This document shows, piece by piece, positions 9,143-16,447 of a DNA stretch of 36,474 bases (within the stretch, counting starts at the first letter, position 1; every line of letters begins with the position of its first letter). The translations under genes and the position numbers were made by a program. The stretch comes from Rhizobium leguminosarum (GTDB lineage Bacteria > Pseudomonadota > Alphaproteobacteria > Rhizobiales > Rhizobiaceae): assembly GCF_004123835.1 (NCBI RefSeq), contig NZ_MZMU01000014.1, forward strand, positions 1 to 36,474. The letters are read 5' to 3'. Under the pieces are notes generated by a model. That model did no database searches and had not been told where the DNA came from. It saw only the letters and a program-made list of their open reading frames with translations.

Positions 9143-10009
9143 TCATTGCGTGATCTTCTGATCATGCTCATCAAGAAGCGGCACGCCATACTCGAGAAGC
9201 AGCTTGTTGATTTCGGCCTGGTTGTCCTTGATGAAAGCGTTGAGCGTGCGTTTCCATTGCTGGTCGGAAGGGCGAACGCCCATGGTGATCCGATAGGTCA
9301 TGCGCTGGCCGCCCTTTTCTCTGATCAACGGCACGATCGACAGATCGGCGTCGGACTTGCGAGCGTAGTAGCCCGCCATCGGTCCCCATATCACGGCAGC
9401 GTCGATCACGCCTGACAGCATGTCCTGTATCATGACCTCCGCCATCGACGGCGTGATGCGGGTGTCGACCATGAGCGGATAGATCTTGGCCCTGCGCATG
9501 AGTTTTGCTGCCGCCATATTCGCCGACGGCGGCGTCCCCTGGACCACGCCAATCCTCTTGTCGGCAAGCTTCTGGTCGGTCAGCGTTTCCACTCCCCGAA
9601 GATCGCCATCCTTCTCATAGAGCAGCACATAGGAGGAGCGATAATAGGCATTGGTATTCTGGACGAGTTCGTCGCCCTGCGCGTATCCCATGATGATATC
9701 GCAGCGATTGGCACCAAGCGTATTGCGTACAAAACCGGTAATCGAGGGAAACCACGTATAGGCGACGGAGCCACGTCCCGTGGCGGTGGCAACCAGCTTG
9801 GCAAGTTTATCCTCGAAACCTTCGCCGCTTTGGTCGGAGAAAGGCATGTTAGACGGGTCGGCGCAGACCCGCAGGATATCAGGGTCGACCAGTTCGCCAG
9901 CGGCCCCAAGTCCGGCATTCTGTGCATGCACAGGCAACGTGGCCAATGCAGCAACGCCCGTGATAATTAGAGCCGCCTTATAATTTGCCTCTCTGCCGCC
10001 CCACCCCAT
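9143..10009 (-). CDS. xoxJ: XoxJ/MxaJ-like periplasmic protein (PQQ-dehydrogenase-associated, substrate-binding fold)
   Basis: A 288-residue exported protein with a signal peptide at about residues 1-29 (hydrophobic KAALIITGVAALATLPVHA). The body is a periplasmic type-II binding-protein fold. DILRVCADPSNMPFSDQSGEG is the recognisable start of the MxaJ/XoxJ family, and WGPMAGYYA is another family mark. The start at 10009 is chosen because it follows the xoxG stop by one base; a longer frame reads antisense-like through xoxG. XoxJ is thought to help assemble or activate XoxF in the periplasm rather than to serve a transporter. The order xoxF-xoxG-xoxJ is the usual one. Confidence 0.92.
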   Translation of the reverse strand: MGWGGREANYKAALIITGVAALATLPVHAQNAGLGAAGELVDPDILRVCADPSNMPFSDQSGEGFEDKLAKLVATATGRGSVAYTWFPSITGFVRNTLGANRCDIIMGYAQGDELVQNTNAYYRSSYVLLYEKDGDLRGVETLTDQKLADKRIGVVQGTPPSANMAAAKLMRRAKIYPLMVDTRITPSMAEVMIQDMLSGVIDAAVIWGPMAGYYARKSDADLSIVPLIREKGGQRMTYRITMGVRPSDQQWKRTLNAFIKDNQAEINKLLLEYGVPLLDEHDQKITQ

Positions 10010-10010
10010 G

Positions 10011-10538
10011 TCATCCACCCATACAAGAGGCTTCGTGGTCCTTCGCCGTTTGCGGCTTGTCTGCCTTCTTGGGCGGTCGACCGCGCGGCGCGTCACCGAC
10101 GGCTCGGGCCCGCAGATAGACGTAGATGTCGTCAATGTAGCAATAGACGTTCTTGTTGTCGCCAAATGCGGGCATGACGTTTTGCTTGCCGCCGCCGACA
10201 TTTTTGCGGCCTTCCGCGACGATCGCCAGGAACGCTCCGTAGTCCATGTTTTTCATGGTGTTGACCATCGCAGGCGCATAGCTCGAGCCCACGCCGTCCG
10301 GTCCATGACAGACATGGCAGTCGGAATGGTAGCGTCGGTATCCACTGAACGTGTACCAGTCGACCGTCCCGTCTTGCTCGATCTTGAATGTCGGATTGCC
10401 CTCCCCATCGAAATATTTCCCATCCTCGTCCTTCACGGCCGCCGCCTTTTCCTTGGTGTCTTGCGCCTGAGCCTGGTCTAAGATCGTCAGAGGGAGAAGG
10501 ATCATTGCGAAGACCGAAATTGCGTTGCGTAAAAACAT
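10011..10538 (-). CDS. xoxG: XoxG c-type cytochrome, electron acceptor of XoxF
   Basis: A 175-residue exported cytochrome with a signal peptide ending near AQA (residues 1-26). It has a single haem motif, CHVCH (Cys74, Cys77, His78), and a likely axial Met122 in VMPAF. The family signature is YRRYHSDCHVCHGPDG. It would take electrons from PQQ in XoxF and pass them toward the terminal oxidase. The ATG at 10538 has AAGGGG a few bases upstream; an in-frame GTG at 10562 is less likely. It lies 147 nt downstream of xoxF, with hairpins in the gap, and is coupled to xoxJ. Confidence 0.93.
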   Translation of the reverse strand: MFLRNAISVFAMILLPLTILDQAQAQDTKEKAAAVKDEDGKYFDGEGNPTFKIEQDGTVDWYTFSGYRRYHSDCHVCHGPDGVGSSYAPAMVNTMKNMDYGAFLAIVAEGRKNVGGGKQNVMPAFGDNKNVYCYIDDIYVYLRARAVGDAPRGRPPKKADKPQTAKDHEASCMGG

Positions 10539-10621
10539 CCGAACCCCTTTTTTGTTCGCCACGGACGCCAGTTTGCTGTCGCGATACGACGTTGAGTGCG
10601 TTGTGGTTGCGCGATGGCTTC

Positions 10622-10654
10622 GAGAGCCCAGTCGGTATCCGTGACTGGACTCTC
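10622..10654 (-). other. Intercistronic hairpin between xoxF and xoxG
   Basis: Arms GAGAG-C-CCAGTC and GACTGG-A-CTCTC pair over 11 of 12 positions around a 9-nt loop. A second stem, GGTCTCC at 10673-10679 with GGAGACC at 10694-10700, spans the xoxF stop. Neither has a T-run. They could protect the xoxF message or attenuate reading into xoxG, giving more dehydrogenase than cytochrome. Confidence 0.5.
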
Positions 10655-10685
10655 ATTTACCTCGGTGGGGCAGGTCTCCTGGAAC

Positions 10686-12587
10686 TCAGTCGGGGAGACC
10701 GAAGACAGTAAGCTGGCCGCCCAGCGTCGTATAGTCGGCAAGTGCTGCGTAGCCGCCGACAGCGCCCAGACCAGCCGTGGAGATCGACTTTTCTTCTTCC
10801 GTAGGAGCCTTCTTGCCCGCCACCGCCTGCTGCCAGGCTGCGGCGCCTTCGGCGCCTAGAAGACCACCTGCAAGGCCGATGCCCGCCCAACCGCCAATAC
10901 CCGACAGAACGGCTACATACTGCTTGCCCTTATGCTCGAAGGTGTTGATGTTGCCAATGATGCCCGATGGCGTTTTAAACTTGTAGAGTTCCTTGCCTTC
11001 GTTATCGATGGCCTTGATGTAGCCTTCGAGCGTGCCATAGAAGACGACGTCGCCGTCGGTGGCAAGCGCGCCGGACCAGACCGAGAACTGCTCGGGTTTG
11101 GACCAGACGATCTCACCCTTGGCTGCATCCCAGGCAATGAAGTTGCCCATGCCGCCATGACTGTCCGGAGCCGGGAACATCGCCACCGTGGCGCCGACAT
11201 AGGCCTGACCGGCCGTGTAGCCGACCTTGTAAGGTTCATAGTCCATACAGACATGGTTGGTAGGCACGTAGAAGAGACCGGTTTTCGGCGAATAGGCCGC
11301 CGGCTGCTGGTCTTTTGTTCCAAGAGCGGCAGGGCAGATACCCGTCGAAACTACGTCCTCCCCGTTCTGCTCGGTCGAGTACTTGGCGACCACCTGCGGG
11401 CGGCCGTACTCCTTGCTTTTTGGATCCATGACGACTTCCGTCGCCCAGTTCACCGTCGGATCGTACTTCTTGGCGACGAGAAGCTCGCCATTCACGCGGT
11501 CCATGGTGTAGGCGAAACCGTTGCGGTCGAAGTGGACCAGCACATCGTGTTTCTGACCGTTGACGTCCATGCCATCGACAAGGATCATCTCGTTGACGCC
11601 GTCAAAGTCCCATTCGTCGTGCGGGGTCATCTGGTAGACCCATTTGGCCATGCCTGTGTCCGCATCACGTGCGAATATGGTCATCGACCACCGGTTGTCA
11701 CCTGGACGCTGAACGGGGTTCCAGGTCGAGGGATTACCGGTTCCATAGTAAACCAGGTTGAGCTTAGGATCATAGGAAAACCAGCCCCAAGTGGTTCCGC
11801 CGCCGGTCTTCCACTGCTCGCCTTCCCAGGTATTGATGCCGGAATCGGCACCGACAGGCTTGCCGAGATGAGTGGTCTTTTCAGGGTCCATCAGCGTCTC
11901 GGAATCCGGTCCGGTGGAATAACCCTTCCATGCGAGCGAACCGTCCTTGAGATTGTAGGCCGCTATCCAGCCGCGTACGCCGTATTCCGCGCCCGACACG
12001 CCAATGAGCACCTTGTCCTTAAAGACCATCGGTGCGGCGGTGCCGGATTCGCCCTTGCTGGCATCGGTCTCGGCGTTCTTCACCGACCACACGACCTTGC
12101 CAGTCTTGGCGTCAAGCGCGACGACCGTCGTGTCAGCTTGATTTAGGATTATCTTGCCATCGCCGTAGGCGACGCCACGGTTAACCGTGTCGCAACACAT
12201 GATCGAGATGACGTTAGGATCCTGCTTGGGCTCGTATTTCCAGAGGATCTTGCCGTCGTTATTAAGATCCAAGGCATAGACTGTGTTGGGGAAGGGCGCA
12301 TGGACATACATCACGTCGCCGATTACCAGCGGTCCGCCCTCGTGACCACGCAGGACACCTGTCGAGAAGGTCCACTTAACCTGCAGATCCTTCACATTCT
12401 CCTTCGTGATCTGGTTGAGCTTGGAATAACGCTGATTGGCATAATCGCCCGTCGGCATCGCCCAGTTCTTCGCGTCGGACGCAAGTGTCATGAGTTCTTC
12501 ATTGGCCAACGCAGTTCCAGCAACGGCCACTGTCAAAAATCCAGCGGCGGTCAGCGGCAGATATATGTATTTTCCCAGGATGCGCAT
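10686..12587 (-). CDS. xoxF: Lanthanide-dependent PQQ methanol dehydrogenase XoxF
   Basis: A 633-residue eight-bladed quinoprotein with a signal peptide at 1-28 (ends TALA). The vicinal disulfide Cys131-Cys132 that stacks on PQQ is present, as are Glu201 (SGAEYG) and Asn285 (GTGNPSTWN) as metal ligands. Asp327 is catalytic, and Asp329 in DEWDFD is the extra acidic residue that marks lanthanide (La/Ce/Nd) enzymes; the Ca-type MxaF has Ala there. It oxidises methanol in the periplasm. The start has GGGAGGACTTCGC upstream. Residues about 576-605, rich in Ala, Lys and Glu, look like an insertion before the conserved C-terminal blade compared with the XoxF C-termini I recall. No mxaI small subunit is present, as expected. 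Confidence 0.97.
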   Translation of the reverse strand: MRILGKYIYLPLTAAGFLTVAVAGTALANEELMTLASDAKNWAMPTGDYANQRYSKLNQITKENVKDLQVKWTFSTGVLRGHEGGPLVIGDVMYVHAPFPNTVYALDLNNDGKILWKYEPKQDPNVISIMCCDTVNRGVAYGDGKIILNQADTTVVALDAKTGKVVWSVKNAETDASKGESGTAAPMVFKDKVLIGVSGAEYGVRGWIAAYNLKDGSLAWKGYSTGPDSETLMDPEKTTHLGKPVGADSGINTWEGEQWKTGGGTTWGWFSYDPKLNLVYYGTGNPSTWNPVQRPGDNRWSMTIFARDADTGMAKWVYQMTPHDEWDFDGVNEMILVDGMDVNGQKHDVLVHFDRNGFAYTMDRVNGELLVAKKYDPTVNWATEVVMDPKSKEYGRPQVVAKYSTEQNGEDVVSTGICPAALGTKDQQPAAYSPKTGLFYVPTNHVCMDYEPYKVGYTAGQAYVGATVAMFPAPDSHGGMGNFIAWDAAKGEIVWSKPEQFSVWSGALATDGDVVFYGTLEGYIKAIDNEGKELYKFKTPSGIIGNINTFEHKGKQYVAVLSGIGGWAGIGLAGGLLGAEGAAAWQQAVAGKKAPTEEEKSISTAGLGAVGGYAALADYTTLGGQLTVFGLPD

Positions 12588-12809
12588 GCGAAGTCCTCCC
12601 GATGTTGATTTTCATCCGAGGCTCGTCACCACCAACCTCGGGTGACCACAAAGGCCAGCCCAAGCGTTCCGCTTGTCTATGGGACATACGCTTCCGTCAG
12701 CCCGTCACGGTTCGACCAGATGGCAGAGGGCACCATTATTGCCATCTCGGTCAACTACGAAACCTTGCCACTCCCATTCGGCAAAGCCTTGAAGACGGAA
12801 AACTCAAAC

Positions 12810-12838
12810 ACAATAATCCGTTCCAAAGGAGTAAGCAA
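12810..12838 (-). promoter_or_regulatory. Candidate sigma-70 promoter for xoxF
   Basis: On the minus strand TTGCTT (12838-12833) and TATTGT (12815-12810) are separated by 17 nt. They lie about 220 nt upstream of the xoxF start in the divergent intergenic region. The match is moderate, and the long leader to xoxF contains nothing else I recognise. Confidence 0.4.
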
Positions 12839-12886
12839 TAATAAACACATGCGTTGTCCTGTCAGTAAAAATGTTGCAATGCGAAG

Positions 12887-12910
12887 AATTAATGCTGCAT
12901 CGCATTAATT
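12887..12910. promoter_or_regulatory. Perfect inverted repeat in the xoxF divergent region, candidate operator
   Basis: Arms AATTAATGC and GCATTAATT are perfect 9-bp inverted copies around a 6-nt spacer. The AT-rich dyad lies between the xoxF promoter candidate and the divergent small secreted protein gene. It has no T-run, so it reads as a regulator-binding site rather than a terminator. The binding protein is unknown; no regulator gene is encoded inside the island. Confidence 0.5.
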
Positions 12911-13019
12911 TTCTTCCCTCCAGTGGCCATAATGGCGCGAAAGAATTCGCATAGTACTTGTTGCACATGCCCCCATACTGGGAATAGATGCGGTAGTATT
13001 CGGATCCGCGTCGGAGGTT

Positions 13020-13367
13020 ATGGTGCTTACTGAGGTCCTACGAGCTATCTTCGCCCTGACTGCACTCACGGGTTCGGTCACCGTATCCTGGGCCGCCACT
13101 TACCCTACGGTGGCAATCGTGGACTACGTCTATGGCTGCATGAAAGCCAATGGAGAAACACGTGCAGCTCTCGAAAATTGTTCGTGCTCGATCGACATCA
13201 TCGCCTCGATCGTTCCATATGAACGTTACGAGGCGGCAGAGACCTTCCGGAGCCTTGGACTCCAGACCGGCGAGAGGGGTGTGCTGTTCCGGGAGAGTGC
13301 GCCGGCAAAGTCTGCAACCACAGAACTGAGACGCGCTCAGGCGGAGGCAGACGTCCGCTGTTTCTAA
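13020..13367 (+). CDS. Small secreted Cys-containing protein divergent from xoxF, function unknown
   Basis: A 115-residue protein with an N-terminal signal sequence (about 1-26, ending SWAA). The mature part has Cys40 (YGCMKANG), a CSC pair at Cys54 and Cys56 and a penultimate Cys114, so disulfides or metal ligation in the periplasm are likely. The pattern YGCMKANG...LENCSCSIDIIASIVPY is conserved-looking and I associate it with PQQ-dehydrogenase neighbourhoods, but I know no function. GGAGG sits only two bases before the ATG at 13020, so the GTG three bases on may be the true start. It is the only plus-strand gene in the intact part of the island. Confidence 0.75.
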   Translation: MVLTEVLRAIFALTALTGSVTVSWAATYPTVAIVDYVYGCMKANGETRAALENCSCSIDIIASIVPYERYEAAETFRSLGLQTGERGVLFRESAPAKSATTELRRAQAEADVRCF

Positions 13368-13437
13368 AAGCGCGTGCGGGCCTTTCCCTGGCAACCGCTT
13401 TCGCGGGAGGACGGGACCACCGACATAGCGCGCCAAA

Positions 13438-14178
13438 TCAGCCGGCGTCCGGAAACCGCGTCCTAAAATCCGAAACCAGATTGTCCAGCGCCTGGACGTC
13501 GCGCGCCTTGCGCTCGATGTCAACGTCGAAAATGCCGAGCGCATGGGCCGGCCGTGGTGACAGCACGATTACGCGATCGGCCAGCAGAAGTGCTTCCCGC
13601 AAATTGTGGGTCACCATCAGAGCAGTGGTGGGCCTCGCCGACCACACCGTCATCAGAAGGCGCCGCAATTTGTCGGCCGTGAGTTCGTCGAGCGAGGCGA
13701 AAGGCTCGTCCAGTAAGAGGATCGCCGGTTCTGTGGCAAAGGCACGCGCGAGGGCGGCGCGACGCGCAAGGCCGAGCGAAAGCTCCGAAGGATAGAGCGA
13801 CCGCATTGCAGTGAGACCCAGAATGTCGAATAGCTCGTCCAAGGCCATCTCTCGCGTGCCGCGAGACAGCACAAGGCGAACATTCTGCTCCACCGTTCGC
13901 CAGGGAAGAAGCACCGGCTCCTGGAATACTGCGGCGATACGATTGGAGCCGCCTTTGGGCAACTGATAGCTGCCAGAAAAATCCTGATCGAGCCCGAGCA
14001 GGATACGCAAGGTCGTGGTCTTGCCGCAGCCCGAAGGCCCAAGTAAACAGGCAAACTCACCCTGCCGTACCTCGAAGGAAAGTCCGCGCAGGGCATCAAT
14101 GGTCACGCCCTCAGCCGATCGGAACGTCTTCTCCGTAATGTCGACTTTAAGCGGGGCGGCGGCGCCAACGTGTTGCAT
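13438..14178 (-). CDS. ABC transporter ATP-binding protein, NitT/TauT-like
   Basis: A 246-residue ATPase. Walker A is GPSGCGKT (47-54), the Q-loop is VFQEPVLLPW, the signature is a divergent LSLGLARRAALARAF instead of LSGGQ, Walker B is ILLLDEPFASLDE, and the H-loop His is in MVTHNLREA. This pattern belongs to the nitrate/sulfonate/taurine importer group. I use the ATG at 14178; a TTG at 14187 is also open. It overlaps the permease gene by 32 nt and ends the operon that starts near 16300. It powers import with the permease and binding protein next to it; the substrate is unknown. Confidence 0.88.
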   Translation of the reverse strand: MQHVGAAAPLKVDITEKTFRSAEGVTIDALRGLSFEVRQGEFACLLGPSGCGKTTTLRILLGLDQDFSGSYQLPKGGSNRIAAVFQEPVLLPWRTVEQNVRLVLSRGTREMALDELFDILGLTAMRSLYPSELSLGLARRAALARAFATEPAILLLDEPFASLDELTADKLRRLLMTVWSARPTTALMVTHNLREALLLADRVIVLSPRPAHALGIFDVDIERKARDVQALDNLVSDFRTRFPDAG

Positions 14179-14965
14179 GTCGTTCAAATGGCTGCACCAG
14201 AAGGAGTTCGATCAACAGCATAATGGCAACGAAGGCCAGCGAATAGGCGAGGATGGCAGCTACATCGAATATCTGGAAGTGAAGATAGATCTGGAAGCCG
14301 ACACCATTGGAACGACCGAGCAACTCAACAACGAGCACGATCTTCCAGATCAGCGCAATACCGGATCGGGAAGCGGCCGCGAAATAAGGTTGCAACTGCG
14401 GCATCAATGTATGGCGGATCCTGTCGAGCAAACTGAGGCGATAGACCTTTGCCATTTCGGCGTACCGGGGATCCAGGGCACGCGCACCCTCGCGCATGGT
14501 GACCACGACGTTGGGTATCTTGTTGATCGCCACCGCGCTAATCGCCGCCGCTTCCGTCAGGCCGAACCAGATGTAGGCAAGAACGATGACGACCAGTGCG
14601 GGGAGGTTGAGAAAAAGGACAAGCCACGGATTGAAGAAAGAATCCACCCGCCGGTGCATACCGAGCAGGACGCCGATGACCGATCCGGCCAGCATCGCAA
14701 CAACATACGCGGCGCCAACACGGGACAGCGTCATGGCGAGATGATATGCGAGATCGCCGCTTGCCGCCTCCTTGACCAACACGCTCCAGACTTGCGTCGG
14801 AAGCGGAAACGCGCGGTTTGGCCAAATCCCGGCCGCGAGGTTCCAGAGCAGGCATAACCCGACCAGGGACGTCAAGGCCGTTGCTGCCGGCAGAAGACCA
14901 TGAGAGATGATGGGCGCGCGCCGACCTACAGTTGCCCCATTTTCCCGTCCGACTCTTGTTGTCAT
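14147..14965 (-). CDS. ABC transporter permease, NitT/TauT-like
   Basis: A 272-residue inner-membrane permease with about six hydrophobic helices (for example LTSLVGLCLLWNLAAGIW, VVAMLAGSVIGVLLGM, LVLFLNLPALVVIVLAYIW). The cytoplasmic EAA-type loop (MAKVYRLSLLDRIRHTLMPQ) that contacts the ATPase is present. The start ATG overlaps the stop of the binding-protein gene as ATGA. It forms the transmembrane channel of the importer encoded by 13438-15951. Family relatives move nitrate, taurine, alkanesulfonates or pyrimidine precursors. Confidence 0.88.
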   Translation of the reverse strand: MTTRVGRENGATVGRRAPIISHGLLPAATALTSLVGLCLLWNLAAGIWPNRAFPLPTQVWSVLVKEAASGDLAYHLAMTLSRVGAAYVVAMLAGSVIGVLLGMHRRVDSFFNPWLVLFLNLPALVVIVLAYIWFGLTEAAAISAVAINKIPNVVVTMREGARALDPRYAEMAKVYRLSLLDRIRHTLMPQLQPYFAAASRSGIALIWKIVLVVELLGRSNGVGFQIYLHFQIFDVAAILAYSLAFVAIMLLIELLLVQPFERHATRWRRRPA

Positions 14966-15951
14966 GTCTTCAAAGCCCAGAACGTTCCCGGAGCCATCTG
15001 CCGCGCCTCCCCAACAAGCTTCTCCCCGCCCAGTTCGGCTAGAATTTCGTACAGCTTGGCGGCATCTCTCTCCTCCTCTGCGAGCGGCCTATTCGGAATG
15101 CCTTCGCGGTAGCGATCGCGCAGCATTTCGAGTTCCCTGCCTTCGGCGCGCACGATCGGTGCCAGCCGCTGCCATTCAGCGTCCGATCTAGCCAGTAGCT
15201 TCTTGGCCTCACCGCTTGCTCGGAGGAAATTCATGGCCAAATCAGGATTTTCGTTCGCCCATTTTTCGTGAAAAACGTAACCGAGCGCCGAAACAGGCCC
15301 CGATGCCCCGAGCGCCTTGGCGGCATCGTCAGCGCCGATGAGGCGGCGAAAGCCATTCACCTCCAGCCGGGCGCAGAAATGCCAGAAGTTCAGCACCGCA
15401 TCGAGTTCGCCGGAAACCGCCTTTTCCGACAGCAGAGGCGGCGCGCCGAAAACGACCTCGCTTTCCCGGGTCAAGTCGATCTTGTGATCACGCCGGGCAA
15501 GGCCCTGGATCAGAAGCCAGCTCTTGTCGAGTGGCCCACCAGTCACGCCGATTTTCTTTCCGGCGAGGTCGGGGATGGCACGAATGGGCGCATCCTCCTT
15601 GACCATGATGGCGCCAACCGCAGTCGAATAGGGTGCGAGAGTGAGATCAGCGCCCTGCGAACGCTGGCGCGACACCCATAGCCAATCGGAAACGATGATG
15701 TTGAGATCGCCTGCCAACATGGCAACATTGGTAGCGTCTTCGCCTGCGAAATAGACGATCTCCACGTCAATCCCGCTGGCGGCATCAAACTGGTTGTGCT
15801 TGATAGTGTCGAGTTCCCAGTTCACCGTCCCGAACTTCAGGACACCGACCCGTATCTTCGGCGCGGTGGGCTTGGCCAAGGCATGGAAGCTCAAGGGGCT
15901 TGTCGCAGCCAGCAAGGCTGCTCCGCAGATCGCGCGCCTCGATATGTTCAT
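14962..15951 (-). CDS. ABC transporter substrate-binding protein, NitT/TauT-like, Tat-like signal
   Basis: A 329-residue periplasmic binding protein. The N-terminus MNISRRAICGAALLAATSP carries a twin-arginine signal, followed by a start similar to SsuA/TauA (KIRVGVLKFGTVNWELDTI). GVTGGPLDKSWLL and NFWHFCARLEV are internal landmarks. Start is placed at the second of two adjacent ATGs (15954 and 15951), after GGGAGGTGG. A further in-frame ATG at 15990 overlaps the stop of the small upstream gene as ATGA, so coupled initiation there is also possible. The ligand is unknown; the xox context suggests a methylotrophy-related compound. Confidence 0.87.
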   Translation of the reverse strand: MNISRRAICGAALLAATSPLSFHALAKPTAPKIRVGVLKFGTVNWELDTIKHNQFDAASGIDVEIVYFAGEDATNVAMLAGDLNIIVSDWLWVSRQRSQGADLTLAPYSTAVGAIMVKEDAPIRAIPDLAGKKIGVTGGPLDKSWLLIQGLARRDHKIDLTRESEVVFGAPPLLSEKAVSGELDAVLNFWHFCARLEVNGFRRLIGADDAAKALGASGPVSALGYVFHEKWANENPDLAMNFLRASGEAKKLLARSDAEWQRLAPIVRAEGRELEMLRDRYREGIPNRPLAEEERDAAKLYEILAELGGEKLVGEARQMAPGTFWALKT

Positions 15952-15986
15952 CATGCCACCTCCCAGCAAAATGTTTTGCAGCGGCG

Positions 15987-16196
15987 TCATATTTCCCTGC
16001 TGTTGCTAGGAAAGACGCATGTCCAACGGACGATCTTCAGTGACGGATGGCTTCCCGACCACTTTGCAATATGCGCCGGCGCTAAGGTCATGCATTGGAT
16101 AAGCGAGCCGCGGCTTTCAAAATATAGATGTTCGGCGCGACAACTCGTCGGGTTGGCCAACACGCAGACGGTCAGGACGAGATCGACGAGGTTCAA
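15987..16196 (-). CDS. Small conserved-looking Cys-containing protein, unknown
   Basis: A 69-residue open frame beginning at a TTG with AAAGGTG seven bases upstream; a GTG at 16226 in the same frame is an alternative. The sequence LVDLVLTVCVLANPTSC, then LIQCMTLAPAHIAKW, then VRWTCVF looks like a family of tiny exported rhizobial proteins with three to four cysteines that I recall from memory. The stop overlaps an ATG of the binding-protein frame. A good promoter lies about 110 nt upstream. Function is unknown; it is the first gene of the ABC operon. Confidence 0.62.
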   Translation of the reverse strand: MNLVDLVLTVCVLANPTSCRAEHLYFESRGSLIQCMTLAPAHIAKWSGSHPSLKIVRWTCVFPSNSREI

Positions 16197-16305
16197 TTGA
16201 GCACCTTTCACTGCATCACTGCGCACAGAAGACCCCTGACTGCCATGCTTCGCGTGCCGTCCGGTTGCTGGCTTTCACAAGGTGCCCGAAGGAAAACCGG
16301 CGTTA

Positions 16306-16334
16306 AGCATACGCGTGCCACAAAGACGCGTCAA
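16306..16334 (-). promoter_or_regulatory. Sigma-70-like promoter of the small-protein/ABC operon
   Basis: On the minus strand TTGACG (16334-16329) and TATGCT (16311-16306) are separated by exactly 17 nt. ACGCGT occurs at the -35 side and again just before the -10, giving a symmetric pair that may be an operator. It would drive 16196-13438. Confidence 0.6.
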
Positions 16335-16447
16335 TCATTCTGCGAGAAAACGGCGCCTGCCGCTGTCGGGGAATGTCCAAATTAAATCGCCGCCAATGTC
16401 ATTGCCCACCTGATGCAATTCCCGAATAGAGCCCCGGCCACCGGCCG

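Noticed and set aside
10686..12587. Calcium-type MxaF methanol dehydrogenase
   Set aside because: The residue two after the catalytic Asp is Asp, not Ala, and there is no mxaI gene; this is XoxF.
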